In this document: in pieces, positions 9,149 to 21,114 of the stretch | Position numbering within the stretch: position 1 is the stretch's first letter | Layout: every line of letters starts with the position of its first letter | DNA from: Euwallacea fornicatus | Taxonomy: Eukaryota > Arthropoda > Insecta > Coleoptera > Curculionidae | DNA length: 64,000 bases | Assembly: GCF_040115645.1 (NCBI RefSeq) | Contig: NW_027096030.1 | Span: 124,001-188,000 of the forward strand | Direction: 5' to 3' | Position numbers and translations under genes: made by a program | The notes under the pieces: model-generated | Database searches by the model: none | The model's input: the letters and a program-made list of their open reading frames with translations, nothing else | Told to the model about the DNA's origin: nothing

Positions 9149-11788
9149 GACACTTTGTTTAACAAATTTGGTCCTCATTTGCCGAAGTTATCGAGCTTCA
9201 AAGTTTGAAAAGTCACACAAGTTGTGTGTTTGAGCACATAAAGTACTATTTTTTTTGGAGATTCAACAAGATGCAATCATGATGAGGTGTGACATCTTCA
9301 AAATCTCGTCGAGCTGATTAATTTGACACTTTGTTTAAGGAATTTGGTACTCATTTTCCGAAGTTATCGAGCTTCAAAATTTGAAAAGTCACACAAGTTG
9401 TGTGTTTGAACACATAAAGTACTATTTTTCTAGAAAATTCAACGTGATGCAATCATGATGTTTCATGTCATTTTAAAGATCTCGTCGATCCGATTAATTT
9501 GACACTTTGTTTAACAAATTTGGTCCTCATTTGCCGAAGTTATCGAGCTTCAAAGTTTGAAAAGTCACACAAGTTGTGTGTTTGAGCACATAAAGTACTA
9601 TTTTTTTTGGAGATTCAACAAGATGCAATCATGATGAGGTGTGACATCTTCAAAATCTCGTCGAGCTGATTAATTTGACACTTTGTTTAAGGAATTTGGT
9701 ACTCATTTTCCGAAGTTATCGAGCTTCAAAATTTGAAAAGTCACAAAAGTTGTGTGTTTGGGCACATAAAGTACTATTTTTCTTGGAAATTCAACAAGAT
9801 GCAATCATGATGTGTTGTGTCATCTTTAAAATCTCGTCGAGCTGATTAATTTGACACTTTGTTTAACAAATTTGGTCCTCATTTGCCGAAGTTATCGAGC
9901 TTCAAAGTTTGAAAAGTCACACAAGTTGTGTGTTTGAGCACATAAAGTACTATTTTTCTAGAAAATTCAACGTGATGCAATCATGATGTTTCATGTCATT
10001 TTAAAGATCTCGTCGATCCGATTAATTTGACACTTTGTTTAACAAATTTGGTCCTCATTTGCCGAAGTTATCGAGCTTCAAAGTTTGAAAAGTCACACAA
10101 GTTGTGTGTTTGAGCACATAAAGTACTATTTTTCTTAAAAATGCAACAAGATGCAATCATGATGTGTTGTGACATCTTTAAAATCTCGTCGAGCTGATTA
10201 ATTTGACACTTTGTTTAACAAATTTGGTCCTCATTTGCCGAAGTTATCGAGCTTCAAAGTTTGAAAAGTCACACAAGTTGTGTGTTTGAACACATAAAGT
10301 ACTATTTTTCTAGAAAATTCAACGTGATGCAATCATGATGTTTCATGTCATTTTAAAGATCTCGTCGATCCGATTAATTTGACACTTTGTTTAACAAATT
10401 TGGTCCTCATTTGCCGAAGTTATCGAGCTTCAAAGTTTGAAAAGTCACACAAGTTGTGTGTTTGAGCACATAAAGTACTATTTTTTTTGGAGATTCAACA
10501 AGATGCAATCATGATGAGGTGTGACATCTTCAAAATCTCGTCGAGCTGATTAATTTGACACTTTGTTTAAGGAATTTGGTACTCATTTTCCGAAGTTATC
10601 GAGCTTCAAAATTTGAAAAGTCACACAAGTTGTGTGTTTGAACACATAAAGTACTATTTTTCTAGAAAATTCAACGTGATGCAATCATGATGTTTCATGT
10701 CATTTTAAAGATCTCGTCGATCCGATTAATTTGACACTTTGTTTAACAAATTTGGTCCTCATTTGCCGAAGTTATCGAGCTTCAAAGTTTGAAAAGTCAC
10801 ACAAGTTGTGTGTTTGAGCACATAAAGTACTATTTTTTTTGGAGATTCAACAAGATGCAATCATGATGAGGTGTGACATCTTCAAAATCTCGTCGAGCTG
10901 ATTAATTTGACACTTTCTTTAAGGAATTTGGTACTCATTTTCCGAAGTTATCGAGCTTCAAAATTTGAAAAGTCACACAAGTTGTGTGTTTGGGCACATA
11001 AAGTACTATTTTTCTTGGAAATTCAACAAGATGCAATCATGATGAGGTGTGACATCTTCAAAATCTCGTCGAGCTGATTAATTTGACACTTTCTTTAAGG
11101 AATTTGGTACTCATTTTCCGAAGTTATCGAGCTTCAAAATTTGAAAAGTCACACAAGTTGTGTGTTTCAGCACATAAAGTACTATTTTTTTTGGAAATTC
11201 AACAAGATGTAATCATGATGTTTCATGTCATTTTAAAGATCTCGTCGAGCCGATTAATTTGACACTTTGTTTAACAAATTTGGTCCTCATTTGCCGAAGT
11301 TATCGAGATTCAAAGTTTGAAAAATCACACAAGTTGTGTGTTTGAGCACATAAAGTACTATTTTTCTTGGAAATTCAACAAGATGCAATCATGATGTGTT
11401 GTGTCATCTTTAAAATCTCGTCGAGCTGATTAATTTGACACTTTCTTTAAGGAATTTGGTACTCATTTTCCGAAGTTATCGAGCTTCAAAATTTGAAAAG
11501 TCACACAAGTTGTGTGTTTGGGCACATAAAGTACTATTTTTCTTGGAAATTCAACAAGATGCAATCATGATGTGTTGTGTCATCTTTAAAATCTCGTCGA
11601 GCTGATTAATTTGACACTTTCTTTAAGGAATTTGGTACTCATTTTCCGAAGTTATCGAGCTTCAAAATTTGAAAAGTCACACAAGTTGTGTGTTTGAGCT
11701 CATAAAGTACTATTTTTCTAGGAAATTCAACAAGATGCAATCATGATGAGTTGTGACATCTTCAAAATCTCGTCGAGCTGATTAATTT
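9149..11788 (+). repeat. Region B, left part: 15 monomers with dimer alternation
   Basis: Monomers labelled GGAGATTC/GAGGTGTGAC alternate with GAACAC/CTAGAAAATTC monomers at 9149-9676 and 10381-10908. The ten monomers 9853-11612 match 13020-14779 in order at a shift of 3167 bp (18 monomers minus one base). The first CAGCAC monomer of the window is at 11085. Confidence 0.8.
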
Positions 11789-14251
11789 GACACTTTCTTT
11801 AAGGAATTTGGTACTCATTTTCCGAAGTTATCGAGCTTCAAAATTTGAAAAGTCACACAAGTTGTGTGTTTCAGCACATAAAGTACTATTTTTTTTGGAA
11901 ATTCAACAAGATGTAATCATGATGTTTCATGTCATTTTAAAGATCTCGTCGAGCCGATTAATTTGACACTTTGTTTAACAAATTTGGTCCTCATTTGCCG
12001 AAGTTATCGAGATTCAAAGTTTGAAAAATCACACAAGTTGTGTGTTTGAGCACATAAAGTACTATTTTTCTTGGAAATTCAACAAGATGCAATCATGATG
12101 TGTTGTGTCATCTTTAAAATCTCGTCGAGCTGATTAATTTGACACTTTCTTTAAGGAATTTGGTACTCATTTTCCGAAGTTATCGAGCTTCAAAATTTGA
12201 AAAGTCACACAAGTTGTGTGTTTGGGCACATAAAGTACTATTTTTCTTGGAAATTCAACAAGATGCAATCATGATGTGTTGTGTCATCTTTAAAATCTCG
12301 TCGAGCTGATTAATTTGACACTTTCTTTAAGGAATTTGGTACTCATTTTCCGAAGTTATCGAGCTTCAAAATTTGAAAAGTCACACAAGTTGTGTGTTTG
12401 GGCACATAAAGTACTATTTTTCTTGGAAATTCAACAAGATGCAATCATGATGAGGTGTGACATCTTCAAAATCTCGTTGAGGTGATTAATTTGACACTTT
12501 GTTTAAGGAATTTGGTACTCACTTGCCGAAGTTATCGAGCTTCAAAATTTGAAAAGTCCCACAAGTTGTGTGTTTGAGCTCATAAAGTACTATTTTCTAG
12601 GAAATTCAACAAGATGCAATCATGATGAGTTGTGACATCTTCACAATCTCGTCGAGCTGATTAATTTGACACTTTATTTAAGGAATTTGGTACTCATTTT
12701 CCGAAGTTATCGAGCTTCAAAATTTGAAAAGTCACACAAGTTGTGTGTTTGAGCACATAAAGTACTATTTTTCTAGAAAATTCAACGTGATGCAATCATG
12801 ATGTTTCATGTCATTTTAAAGATCTCGTCGATCCGATTAATTTGACACTTTGTTTAACAAATTTGGTCCTCATTTGCCGAAGTTATCGAGCTTCAAAGTT
12901 TGAAAAGTCACACAAGTTGTGTGTTTGAGCACATAAAGTACTATTTTTCTTAAAAATTCAACAAGATGCAATCATGATGTGTTGTGTCATCTTTAAAATC
13001 TCGTCGAGCTGATTAATTTGACACTTTGTTTAACAAATTTGGTCCTCATTTGCCGAAGTTATCGAGCTTCAAAGTTTGAAAAGTCACACAAGTTGTGTGT
13101 TTGAGCACATAAAGTACTATTTTTCTAGAAAATTCAACGTGATGCAATCATGATGTTTCATGTCATTTTAAAGATCTCGTCGATCCGATTAATTTGACAC
13201 TTTGTTTAACAAATTTGGTCCTCATTTGCCGAAGTTATCGAGCTTCAAAGTTTGAAAAGTCACACAAGTTGTGTGTTTGAGCACATAAAGTACTATTTTT
13301 CTTAAAAATTCAACAAGATGCAATCATGATGTGTTGTGACATCTTTAAAATCTCGTCGAGCTGATTAATTTGACACTTTGTTTAACAAATTTGGTCCTCA
13401 TTTGCCGAAGTTATCGAGCTTCAAAGTTTGAAAAGTCACACAAGTTGTGTGTTTGAACACATAAAGTACTATTTTTCTAGAAAATTCAACGTGATGCAAT
13501 CATGATGTTTCATGTCATTTTAAAGATCTCGTCGATCCGATTAATTTGACACTTTGTTTAACAAATTTGGTCCTCATTTGCCGAAGTTATCGAGCTTCAA
13601 AGTTTGAAAAGTCACACAAGTTGTGTGTTTGAGCACATAAAGTACTATTTTTTTTGGAGATTCAACAAGATGCAATCATGATGAGGTGTGACATCTTCAA
13701 AATCTCGTCGAGCTGATTAATTTGACACTTTGTTTAAGGAATTTGGTACTCATTTTCCGAAGTTATCGAGCTTCAAAATTTGAAAAGTCACACAAGTTGT
13801 GTGTTTGAACACATAAAGTACTATTTTTCTAGAAAATTCAACGTGATGCAATCATGATGTTTCATGTCATTTTAAAGATCTCGTCGATCCGATTAATTTG
13901 ACACTTTGTTTAACAAATTTGGTCCTCATTTGCCGAAGTTATCGAGCTTCAAAGTTTGAAAAGTCACACAAGTTGTGTGTTTGAGCACATAAAGTACTAT
14001 TTTTTTTGGAGATTCAACAAGATGCAATCATGATGAGGTGTGACATCTTCAAAATCTCGTCGAGCTGATTAATTTGACACTTTCTTTAAGGAATTTGGTA
14101 CTCATTTTCCGAAGTTATCGAGCTTCAAAATTTGAAAAGTCACACAAGTTGTGTGTTTGGGCACATAAAGTACTATTTTTCTTGGAAATTCAACAAGATG
14201 CAATCATGATGAGGTGTGACATCTTCAAAATCTCGTCGAGCTGATTAATTT
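11789..14251 (+). repeat. Region B 14-monomer unit, copy 1 (2463 bp)
   Basis: This unit begins at a CAGCAC monomer and ends just before the next matching one at 14252. Its length is 14 x 176 minus the base lost at about 12596, where TATTTTCTAGG replaces TATTTTTCTAGG. Its first three monomers also duplicate those at 11085-11612, exactly 704 bp (four monomers) upstream. Confidence 0.82.
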
Positions 14252-15659
14252 GACACTTTCTTTAAGGAATTTGGTACTCATTTTCCGAAGTTATCGAGCT
14301 TCAAAATTTGAAAAGTCACACAAGTTGTGTGTTTCAGCACATAAAGTACTATTTTTTTTGGAAATTCAACAAGATGTAATCATGATGTTTCATGTCATTT
14401 TAAAGATCTCGCCGAGCCGATTAATTTGACACTTTGTTTAACAAATTTGGTCCTCATTTGCCGAAGTTATCGAGATTCAAAGTTTGAAAAATCACACAAG
14501 TTGTGTGTTTGAGCACATAAAGTACTATTTTTCTTGGAAATTCAACAAGACGCAATCATGATGTGTTGTGTCATCTTTAAAATCTCGTCGAGCTGATTAA
14601 TTTGACACTTTCTTTAAGGAATTTGGTACTCATTTTCCGAAGTTATCGAGCTTCAAAATTTGAAAAGTCACACAAGTTGTGTGTTTGGGCACATAAAGTA
14701 CTATTTTTCTTGGAAATTCAACAAGATGCAATCATGATGTGTTGTGTCATCTTTAAAATCTCGTCGAGCTGATTAATTTGACACTTTCTTTAAGGAATTT
14801 GGTACTCATTTTCCGAAGTTATCGAGCTTCAAAATTTGAAAAGTCACACAAGTTGTGTGTTTGGGCACATAAAGTACTATTTTTCTTGGAAATTCAACAA
14901 GATGCAATCATGATGAGGTGTGACATCTTCAAAATCTCGTTGAGGTGATTAATTTGACACTTTGTTTAAGGAATTTGGTACTCACTTGCCGAAGTTATCG
15001 AGCTTCAAAATTTGAAAAGTCCCACAAGTTGTGTGTTTGAGCTCATAAAGTACTATTTTTCTAGGAAATTCAACAAGATGCAATCATGATGAGTTGTGAC
15101 ATCTTCAAAATCTCGTCGAGCTGATTAATTTGACACTTTATTTAAGGAATTTGGTACTCATTTTCCGAAGTTATCGAGCTTCAAAATTTGAAAAGTCACA
15201 CAAGTTGTGTGTTTGAGCACATAAAGTACTATTTTTCTAGAAAATTCAACGTGATGCAATCATGATGTTTCATGTCATTTTAAAGATCTCGTCGATCCGA
15301 TTAATTTGACACTTTGTTTAACAAATTTGGTCCTCATTTGCCGAAGTTATCGAGCTTCAAAGTTTGAAAAGTCACACAAGTTGTGTGTTTGAGCACATAA
15401 AGTACTATTTTTCTTAAAAATTCAACAAGATGCAATCATGATGTGTTGTGACATCTTTAAAATCTCGTCGAGCTGATTAATTTGACACTTTGTTTAACAA
15501 ATTTGGTCCTCATTTGCCGAAGTTATCGAGCTTCAAAGTTTGAAAAGTCACACAAGTTGTGTGTTTGAGCACATAAAGTACTATTTTTCTAGAAAATTCA
15601 ACGTGATGCAATCATGATGTTTCATGTCATTTTAAAGATCTCGTCGATCCGATTATTTT
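14252..15659 (+). repeat. Region B 14-monomer unit, copy 2, partial (8 monomers)
   Basis: Monomer order follows copy 1 at an offset of about 2463 bp: CAGCAC, GAGATTC, two GGGCAC, GTCCCAC/GAGCTC, TTTATTTAAGG, CTTAAAAATTC, CTAGAAAATTC. Private changes include CTCGCCGAGCC near 14411, GACGCAATC near 14549 and GATTATTTTG near 15651. After 15660 the order changes. Confidence 0.78.
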
Positions 15660-18600
15660 GACACTTTGTTTAACAAATTTGGTCCTCATTTGCCGAAGTT
15701 ATCGAGCTTCAAAGTTTGAAAAGTCACACAAGTTGTGTGTTTGAGCACATAAAGTACTATTTTTTTTGGAGATTCAACAAGATGCAATCATGATGTTTTA
15801 TGTCATTTTAAAGATCTCGTCGAGCTGATTAATTTGACACTTTGGTTATAAAATTGGTCCTCATTTGCCAAAGTTATCGAGCTTCAAAATTTGAAAAGTC
15901 ACACAAGTTGTGTGTTTGAGCACATAAAGTACTATTTTTCTTAAAAATTCAACAAGATGCAATCATGATGTGTTGTGACATCTTCAAAATCTCGTTGAGG
16001 TGATTAATTTGACACTTTGTTTAAGGAATTTGGTACTCACTTGCCGAAGTTATCGAGCTTCAAAATTTGAAAAGTCCCACAAGTTGTGTGTTTGAGCTCA
16101 TAAAGTACTATTTTTCTAGGAAATTCAACAAGATGCAATCATGATGAGGTGTGACATCTTCAAAATCTCGTCGAGCTGATTAATTTGACACTTTCTTTAA
16201 GGAATTTGGTACTCATTTTCCGAAGTTATCGAGCTTCAAAATTTGAAAAGTCACACAAGTTGTGTGTTTGAGCACATAAAGTACTATTTTTTTTGGAAAC
16301 TCAACAAGATGCAATCATGATGTGTTGTGTTATCTTTATAATCTCGTCGAGCTGATTAATTTGACACTTTGTTTAACAAATTTGGTCCTCATTTGCCGAA
16401 GTTATCGAGCTTCGAAATTTGAAAAGTCACACAAGTTGTGTGTTTGGGCACATAAAGTACTATTTTTTTTGGAAATTCAACAAGATGTAATCATGATGAG
16501 TTGTGACATCTTCAAAATCTCGTCGAGCTGATTAATTTGACATTTTGTTTAACAAATTTGGTCCTCATTTGCCGAAGTTATCGAGCTTCAAAGTTTGAAA
16601 AGTCACACAAGTTGTGTGTTTGAGCACATAAAGTACTATTTTTTTTGGAGATTCAACAAGATGCAATCATGATGAGGTGTGACATCTTCAAAATCTCGTC
16701 GAGCTGATTAATTTGACACTTTCTTTAAGGAATTTGGTACTCATTTTCCGAAGTTATCGAGCTTCAAAATTTGAAAAGTCACACAAGTTGTGTGTTTGGG
16801 CACATAAAGTACTATTTTTTTTGGAAATTCAACAAGATGTAATCATGATGTTTCATGTCATTTTAAAGATCTCGTCGAGCCGATTAATTTGACACTTTGT
16901 TTAACAAATTTGGTCCTCATTTGCCGAAGTTATCGAGATTCAAAGTTTGAAAAATCACACAAGTTGTGTGTTTGAGCACATAAAGTACTATTTTACTTAA
17001 AAATTCAACAAGATGCAATCATGATGTGTTGTGACATCTTCAAAATCTCGTTGAGGTGATTAATTTGACACTTTGTTTAAGGAATTTGGTACTCACTTGC
17101 CGAAGTTATCGAGCTTCAAAATTTGAAAAGTCCCACAAGTTGTGTGTTTGAGCTCATAAAGTACTATTTTTCTAGGAAATTCAACAAGATGCAATCATGA
17201 TGTGTTGTGTCATCTTTAAAATCTCGTCGAGCTGATTAATTTGACACTTTCTTTAAGGAATTTGGTACTCATTTTCCGAAGTTATCGAGCTTCAAAATTT
17301 GAAAAGTCACACAAGTTGTGTGTTTGGGCACATAAAGTACTATTTTTCTTGGAAATTCAACAAGATGCAATCATGATGAGGTGTGACATCTTCAAAATCT
17401 CGTCGAGCTGATTAATTTGACACTTTCTTTAAGGAATTTGGTACTCATTTTCCGAAGTTATCGAGCTTCAAAATTTGAAAAGTCACACAAGTTGTGTGTT
17501 TCAGCACATAAAGTACTATTTTTTTTGGAAATTCAACAAGATGTAATCATGATGTTTCATGTCATTTTAAAGATCTCGTCGAGCCGATTAATTTGACACT
17601 TTGTTTAACAAATTTGGTCCTCATTTGCCGAAGTTATCGAGCTTCAAAGTTTGAAAAGTCACACAAGTTGTGTGTTTGAGCACATAAAGTATTATTTTTT
17701 TTGGAGATTCAACAAGATGCAATCATGATGTTTTATGTCATTTTAAAGATCTCGTCGAGCTGATTAATTTGACACTTTCTTTAAGGAATTTGGTACTCAT
17801 TTTCCGAAGTTATCGAGCTTCAAAATTTGAAAAGTCACACAAGTTGTGTGTTTGGGCACATAAAGTACTATTTTTCTTGGAAATTCAACAAGATGCAATC
17901 ATGATGAGGTGTGACATCTTCAAAATCTCGTCGAGCTGATTAATTTGACACTTTCTTTAAGGAATTTGGTACTCATTTTCCGAAGTTATCGAGCTTCAAA
18001 ATTTGAAAAGTCACACAAGTTGTGTGTTTGAGCACATAAAGTACTATTTTTTTTGGAAACTCAACAAGATGCAATCATGATGTGTTGTGTTATCTTTATA
18101 ATCTCGTCGAGCTGATTAATTTGACACTTTGTTTAACAAATTTGGTCCTCATTTGCCGAAGTTATCGAGCTTCGAAATTTGAAAAGTCACACAAGTTGTG
18201 TGTTTGGGCACATAAAGTACTATTTTTTTTGGAAATTCAACAAGATGTAATCATGATGAGTTGTGACATCTTCAAAATCTCGTCGAGCTGATTAATTTGA
18301 CACTTTCTTTAAGGAATTTGGTACTCATTTTCCGAAGTTATCGAGCTTCAAAATTTGAAAAGTCACACAAGCTGTGTGTTTGAGCACATAAAGTACTATT
18401 TTTTTTGGAGATTCAACAAGATGCAACCATGATGAGGTGTGACATCTTCAAAATCTCGTCGAGCTGATTAATTTGACACTTTCTTTAAGGAATTTGGTAC
18501 TCATTTTCCGAAGTTATCGAGCTTCAAAATTTGAAAAGTCACACAAGTTGTGTGTTTGAGCACATAAAGTACTATTTTTCTTAAAAATTCAACAAGATGC

Positions 18601-19178
18601 AATCATGATGTGTTGTGACATCTTCAAAATCTCGTTGAGGTGATTAATTTGACACTTTGTTTAAGGAATTTGGTACTCACTTGCCGAAGTTATCGAGCTT
18701 CAAAATTTGAAAAGTCCCACAAGTTGTGTGTTTGGGCACATAAAGTACTATTTTTCTTGGAAATTCAACAAGATGCAATCATGATGTGTTGTGTCATCTT
18801 TAAAATCTCGTCGAGCTGATTAATTTGACACTTTGTTTAACAAATTTGGTCCTCATTTGCCGAAGTTATCGAGCTTCAAAGTTTGAAAAGTCACACAAGT
18901 TGTGTGTTTGAGCACATAAAGTACTATTTTTCTAGAAAATTCAACGTGATGCAATCATGATGTTTCATGTCATTTTAAAGATCTCGTCGAGCCGATTAAT
19001 TTGACACTTTGTTTAACAAATTTGGTCCTCATTTGCCGAAGTTATCGAGCTTCAAAGTTTGAAAAGTCACACAAGTTGTGTGTTTGAGCACATAAAGTAC
19101 TATTTTTCTTAAAAATTCAACAAGATGCAATCATGATGTGTTGTGACATCTTTAAAATCTCGTCGAGCTGATTAATTT
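15660..19178 (+). repeat. Region C, left part: 20 mixed monomers
   Basis: This stretch contains a two-monomer fragment of HOR-A type at 15836-16186 and a 352-bp pair at 16187-16538 that recurs at 17947-18298, 1760 bp (10 monomers) later. The single GACATTTTG monomer at 16539 is a further region A/D-type marker. No regular HOR period covers the segment. No gene or foreign sequence is seen. Confidence 0.8.
15836..16010 (+). repeat. Displaced 175-bp HOR-A variant monomer
   Basis: It carries the same one-base-short GGTTATAAAATTGG allele and GCCAAAG change as the HOR-A copies. Like them it is followed by a GTCCCAC/GAGCTC monomer (16011). It lies about 9 kb to the right of the nearest HOR-A copy, so it shows transfer of a short block within the array. 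Confidence 0.85.
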
Positions 19179-20234
19179 GACACTTTGTTTAACAAATTTG
19201 GTACTCATTTTCCGAAGTTATCGAGCTTCAAAGTTTGAAAAGTCACACAAGTTGTGTGTTTGAACACATAAAGTACTATTTTTCTAGAAAATTCAACGTG
19301 ATGCAATCATGATGTTTCATGTCATTTTAAAGATCTCGTCGATCCGATTAATTTGACACTTTGTTTAACAAATTTGGTCCTCATTTGCCGAAGTTATCGA
19401 GCTTCAAAGTTTGAAAAGTCACACAAGTTGTGTGTTTGAGCACATAAAGTACTATTTTTTTTGGAGATTCAACAAGATGCAATCATGATGAGGTGTGACA
19501 TCTTCAAAATCTCGTCGAGCTGATTAATTTGACACTTTGTTTAAGGAATTTGGTACTCATTTTCCGAAGTTATCGAGCTTCAAAATTTGAAAAGTCACAC
19601 AAGTTGTGTGTTTGAACACATAAAGTACTATTTTTCTAGAAAATTCAACGTGATGCAATCATGATGTTTCATGTCATTTTAAAGATCTCGTCGATCCGAT
19701 TAATTTGACACTTTGTTTAACAAATTTGGTCCTCATTTGCCGAAGTTATCGAGCTTCAAAGTTTGAAAAGGCACACAAGTTGTGTGTTTGAGCACATAAA
19801 GTACTATTTTTTTTGGAGATTCAACAAGATGCAATCATGATGAGGTGTGACATCTTCAAAATCTCGTCGAGCTGATTAATTTGACACTTTGTTTAAGGAA
19901 TTTGGTACTCATTTTCCGAAGTTATCGAGCTTCAAAATTTGAAAAGTCACACAAGTTGTGTGTTTGAACACATAAAGTACTATTTTTCTAGAAAATTCAA
20001 CGTGATGCAATCATGATGTTTTATGTCATTTTAAAGATCTCGTCGATCCGATTAATTTGACACTTTGTTTAACAAATTTGGTCCTCATTTGCCGAAGTTA
20101 TCGAGCTTCAAAGTTTGAAAAGTCACACAAGTTGTGTGTTTGAGCACATAAAGTACTATTTTTTTTGGAGATTCAACAAGATGCAATCATGATGAGGTGT
20201 GACATCTTCAAAATCTCGTCGAGCTGATTAATTT
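19179..20234 (+). repeat. Three tandem 352-bp dimers
   Basis: Monomers starting at 19179, 19531 and 19883 carry GAACAC and CTAGAAAATTC. Those at 19355, 19707 and 20059 carry GAGCAC, GGAGATTC and GAGGTGTGAC. The alternating pair is a local dimeric HOR. The same pair is seen singly or doubled at 10381-10908 and 13548-14075. The first GAACAC monomer has a recombinant 5' block, TTTAACAAATTTGGTACTCATTTTCC split across two types, which marks a crossover at its left end. Confidence 0.82.
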
Positions 20235-21114
20235 GACACTTTCTTTAAGGAATTTGGTACTCATTTTCCGAAGTTATCGAGCTTCAAAATTTGAAAAGTC
20301 ACACAAGTTGTGTGTTTCAGCACATAAAGTACTATTTTTTTTGGAAATTCAACAAGATGTAATCATGATGTTTCATGTCATTTTAAAGATCTCGTCGAGC
20401 CGATTAATTTGACACTTTGTTTAACAAATTTGGTCCTCATTTGCCGAAGTTATCGAGATTCAAAGTTTGAAAAATCACACAAGTTGTGTGTTTGAGCACA
20501 TAAAGTACTATTTTACTTAAAAATTCAACAAGATGCAATCATGATGTGTTGTGACATCTTCAAAATCTCGTTGAGGTGATTAATTTGACACTTTGTTTAA
20601 GGAATTTGGTACTCACTTGCCGAAGTTATCGAGCTTCAAAATTTGAAAAGTCCCACAAGTTGTGTGTTTGAGCTCATAAAGTACTATTTTTCTAGGAAAT
20701 TCAACAAGATGCAATCATGATGTGTTGTGTCATCTTTAAAATCTCGTCGAGCTGATTAATTTGACACTTTCTTTAAGGAATTTGGTACTCATTTTCCGAA
20801 GTTATCGAGCTTCAAAATTTGAAAAGTCACACAAGTTGTGTGTTTGGGCACATAAAGTACTATTTTTCTTGGAAATTCAACAAGATGCAATCATGATGAG
20901 GTGTGACATCTTCAAAATCTCGTCGAGCTGATTAATTTGACACTTTCTTTAAGGAATTTGGTACTCATTTTCCGAAGTTATCGAGCTTCAAAATTTGAAA
21001 AGTCACACAAGTTGTGTGTTTGAGCACATAAAGTACTATTTTTTTTGGAAACTCAACAAGATGCAATCATGATGTGTTGTGCCATCTTTATAATCTCGTC
21101 GAGGTGATTAATTT
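20235..21114 (+). repeat. Five-monomer cassette, copy 1
   Basis: The order is CAGCAC monomer, GAGATTC monomer with TTTTACTTAAAAATTC, GTCCCAC/GAGCTC monomer with TGTTGTGTC, GGGCAC monomer, then a GGAAACTC monomer with TTTATAATC. The same five occur at 29035, 33435 and 36427. This copy has a private TGTGCCATC near 21080. Confidence 0.83.

Noticed and set aside
16322..16531. Recurrent 69-codon open frames (also 18082, 40961, 49761, 54689, 56977, 57505, 61377, 63314) with nearly identical translations
   Set aside because: They begin with GTG, not ATG, and open only because monomers with TTTATAATC lack the TAA present in the usual TTTAAAATC. They span one monomer boundary and stop at the next GAGCTGA. 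With 176 not divisible by 3, the frame changes with every copy. No codon or protein-family signal is seen.
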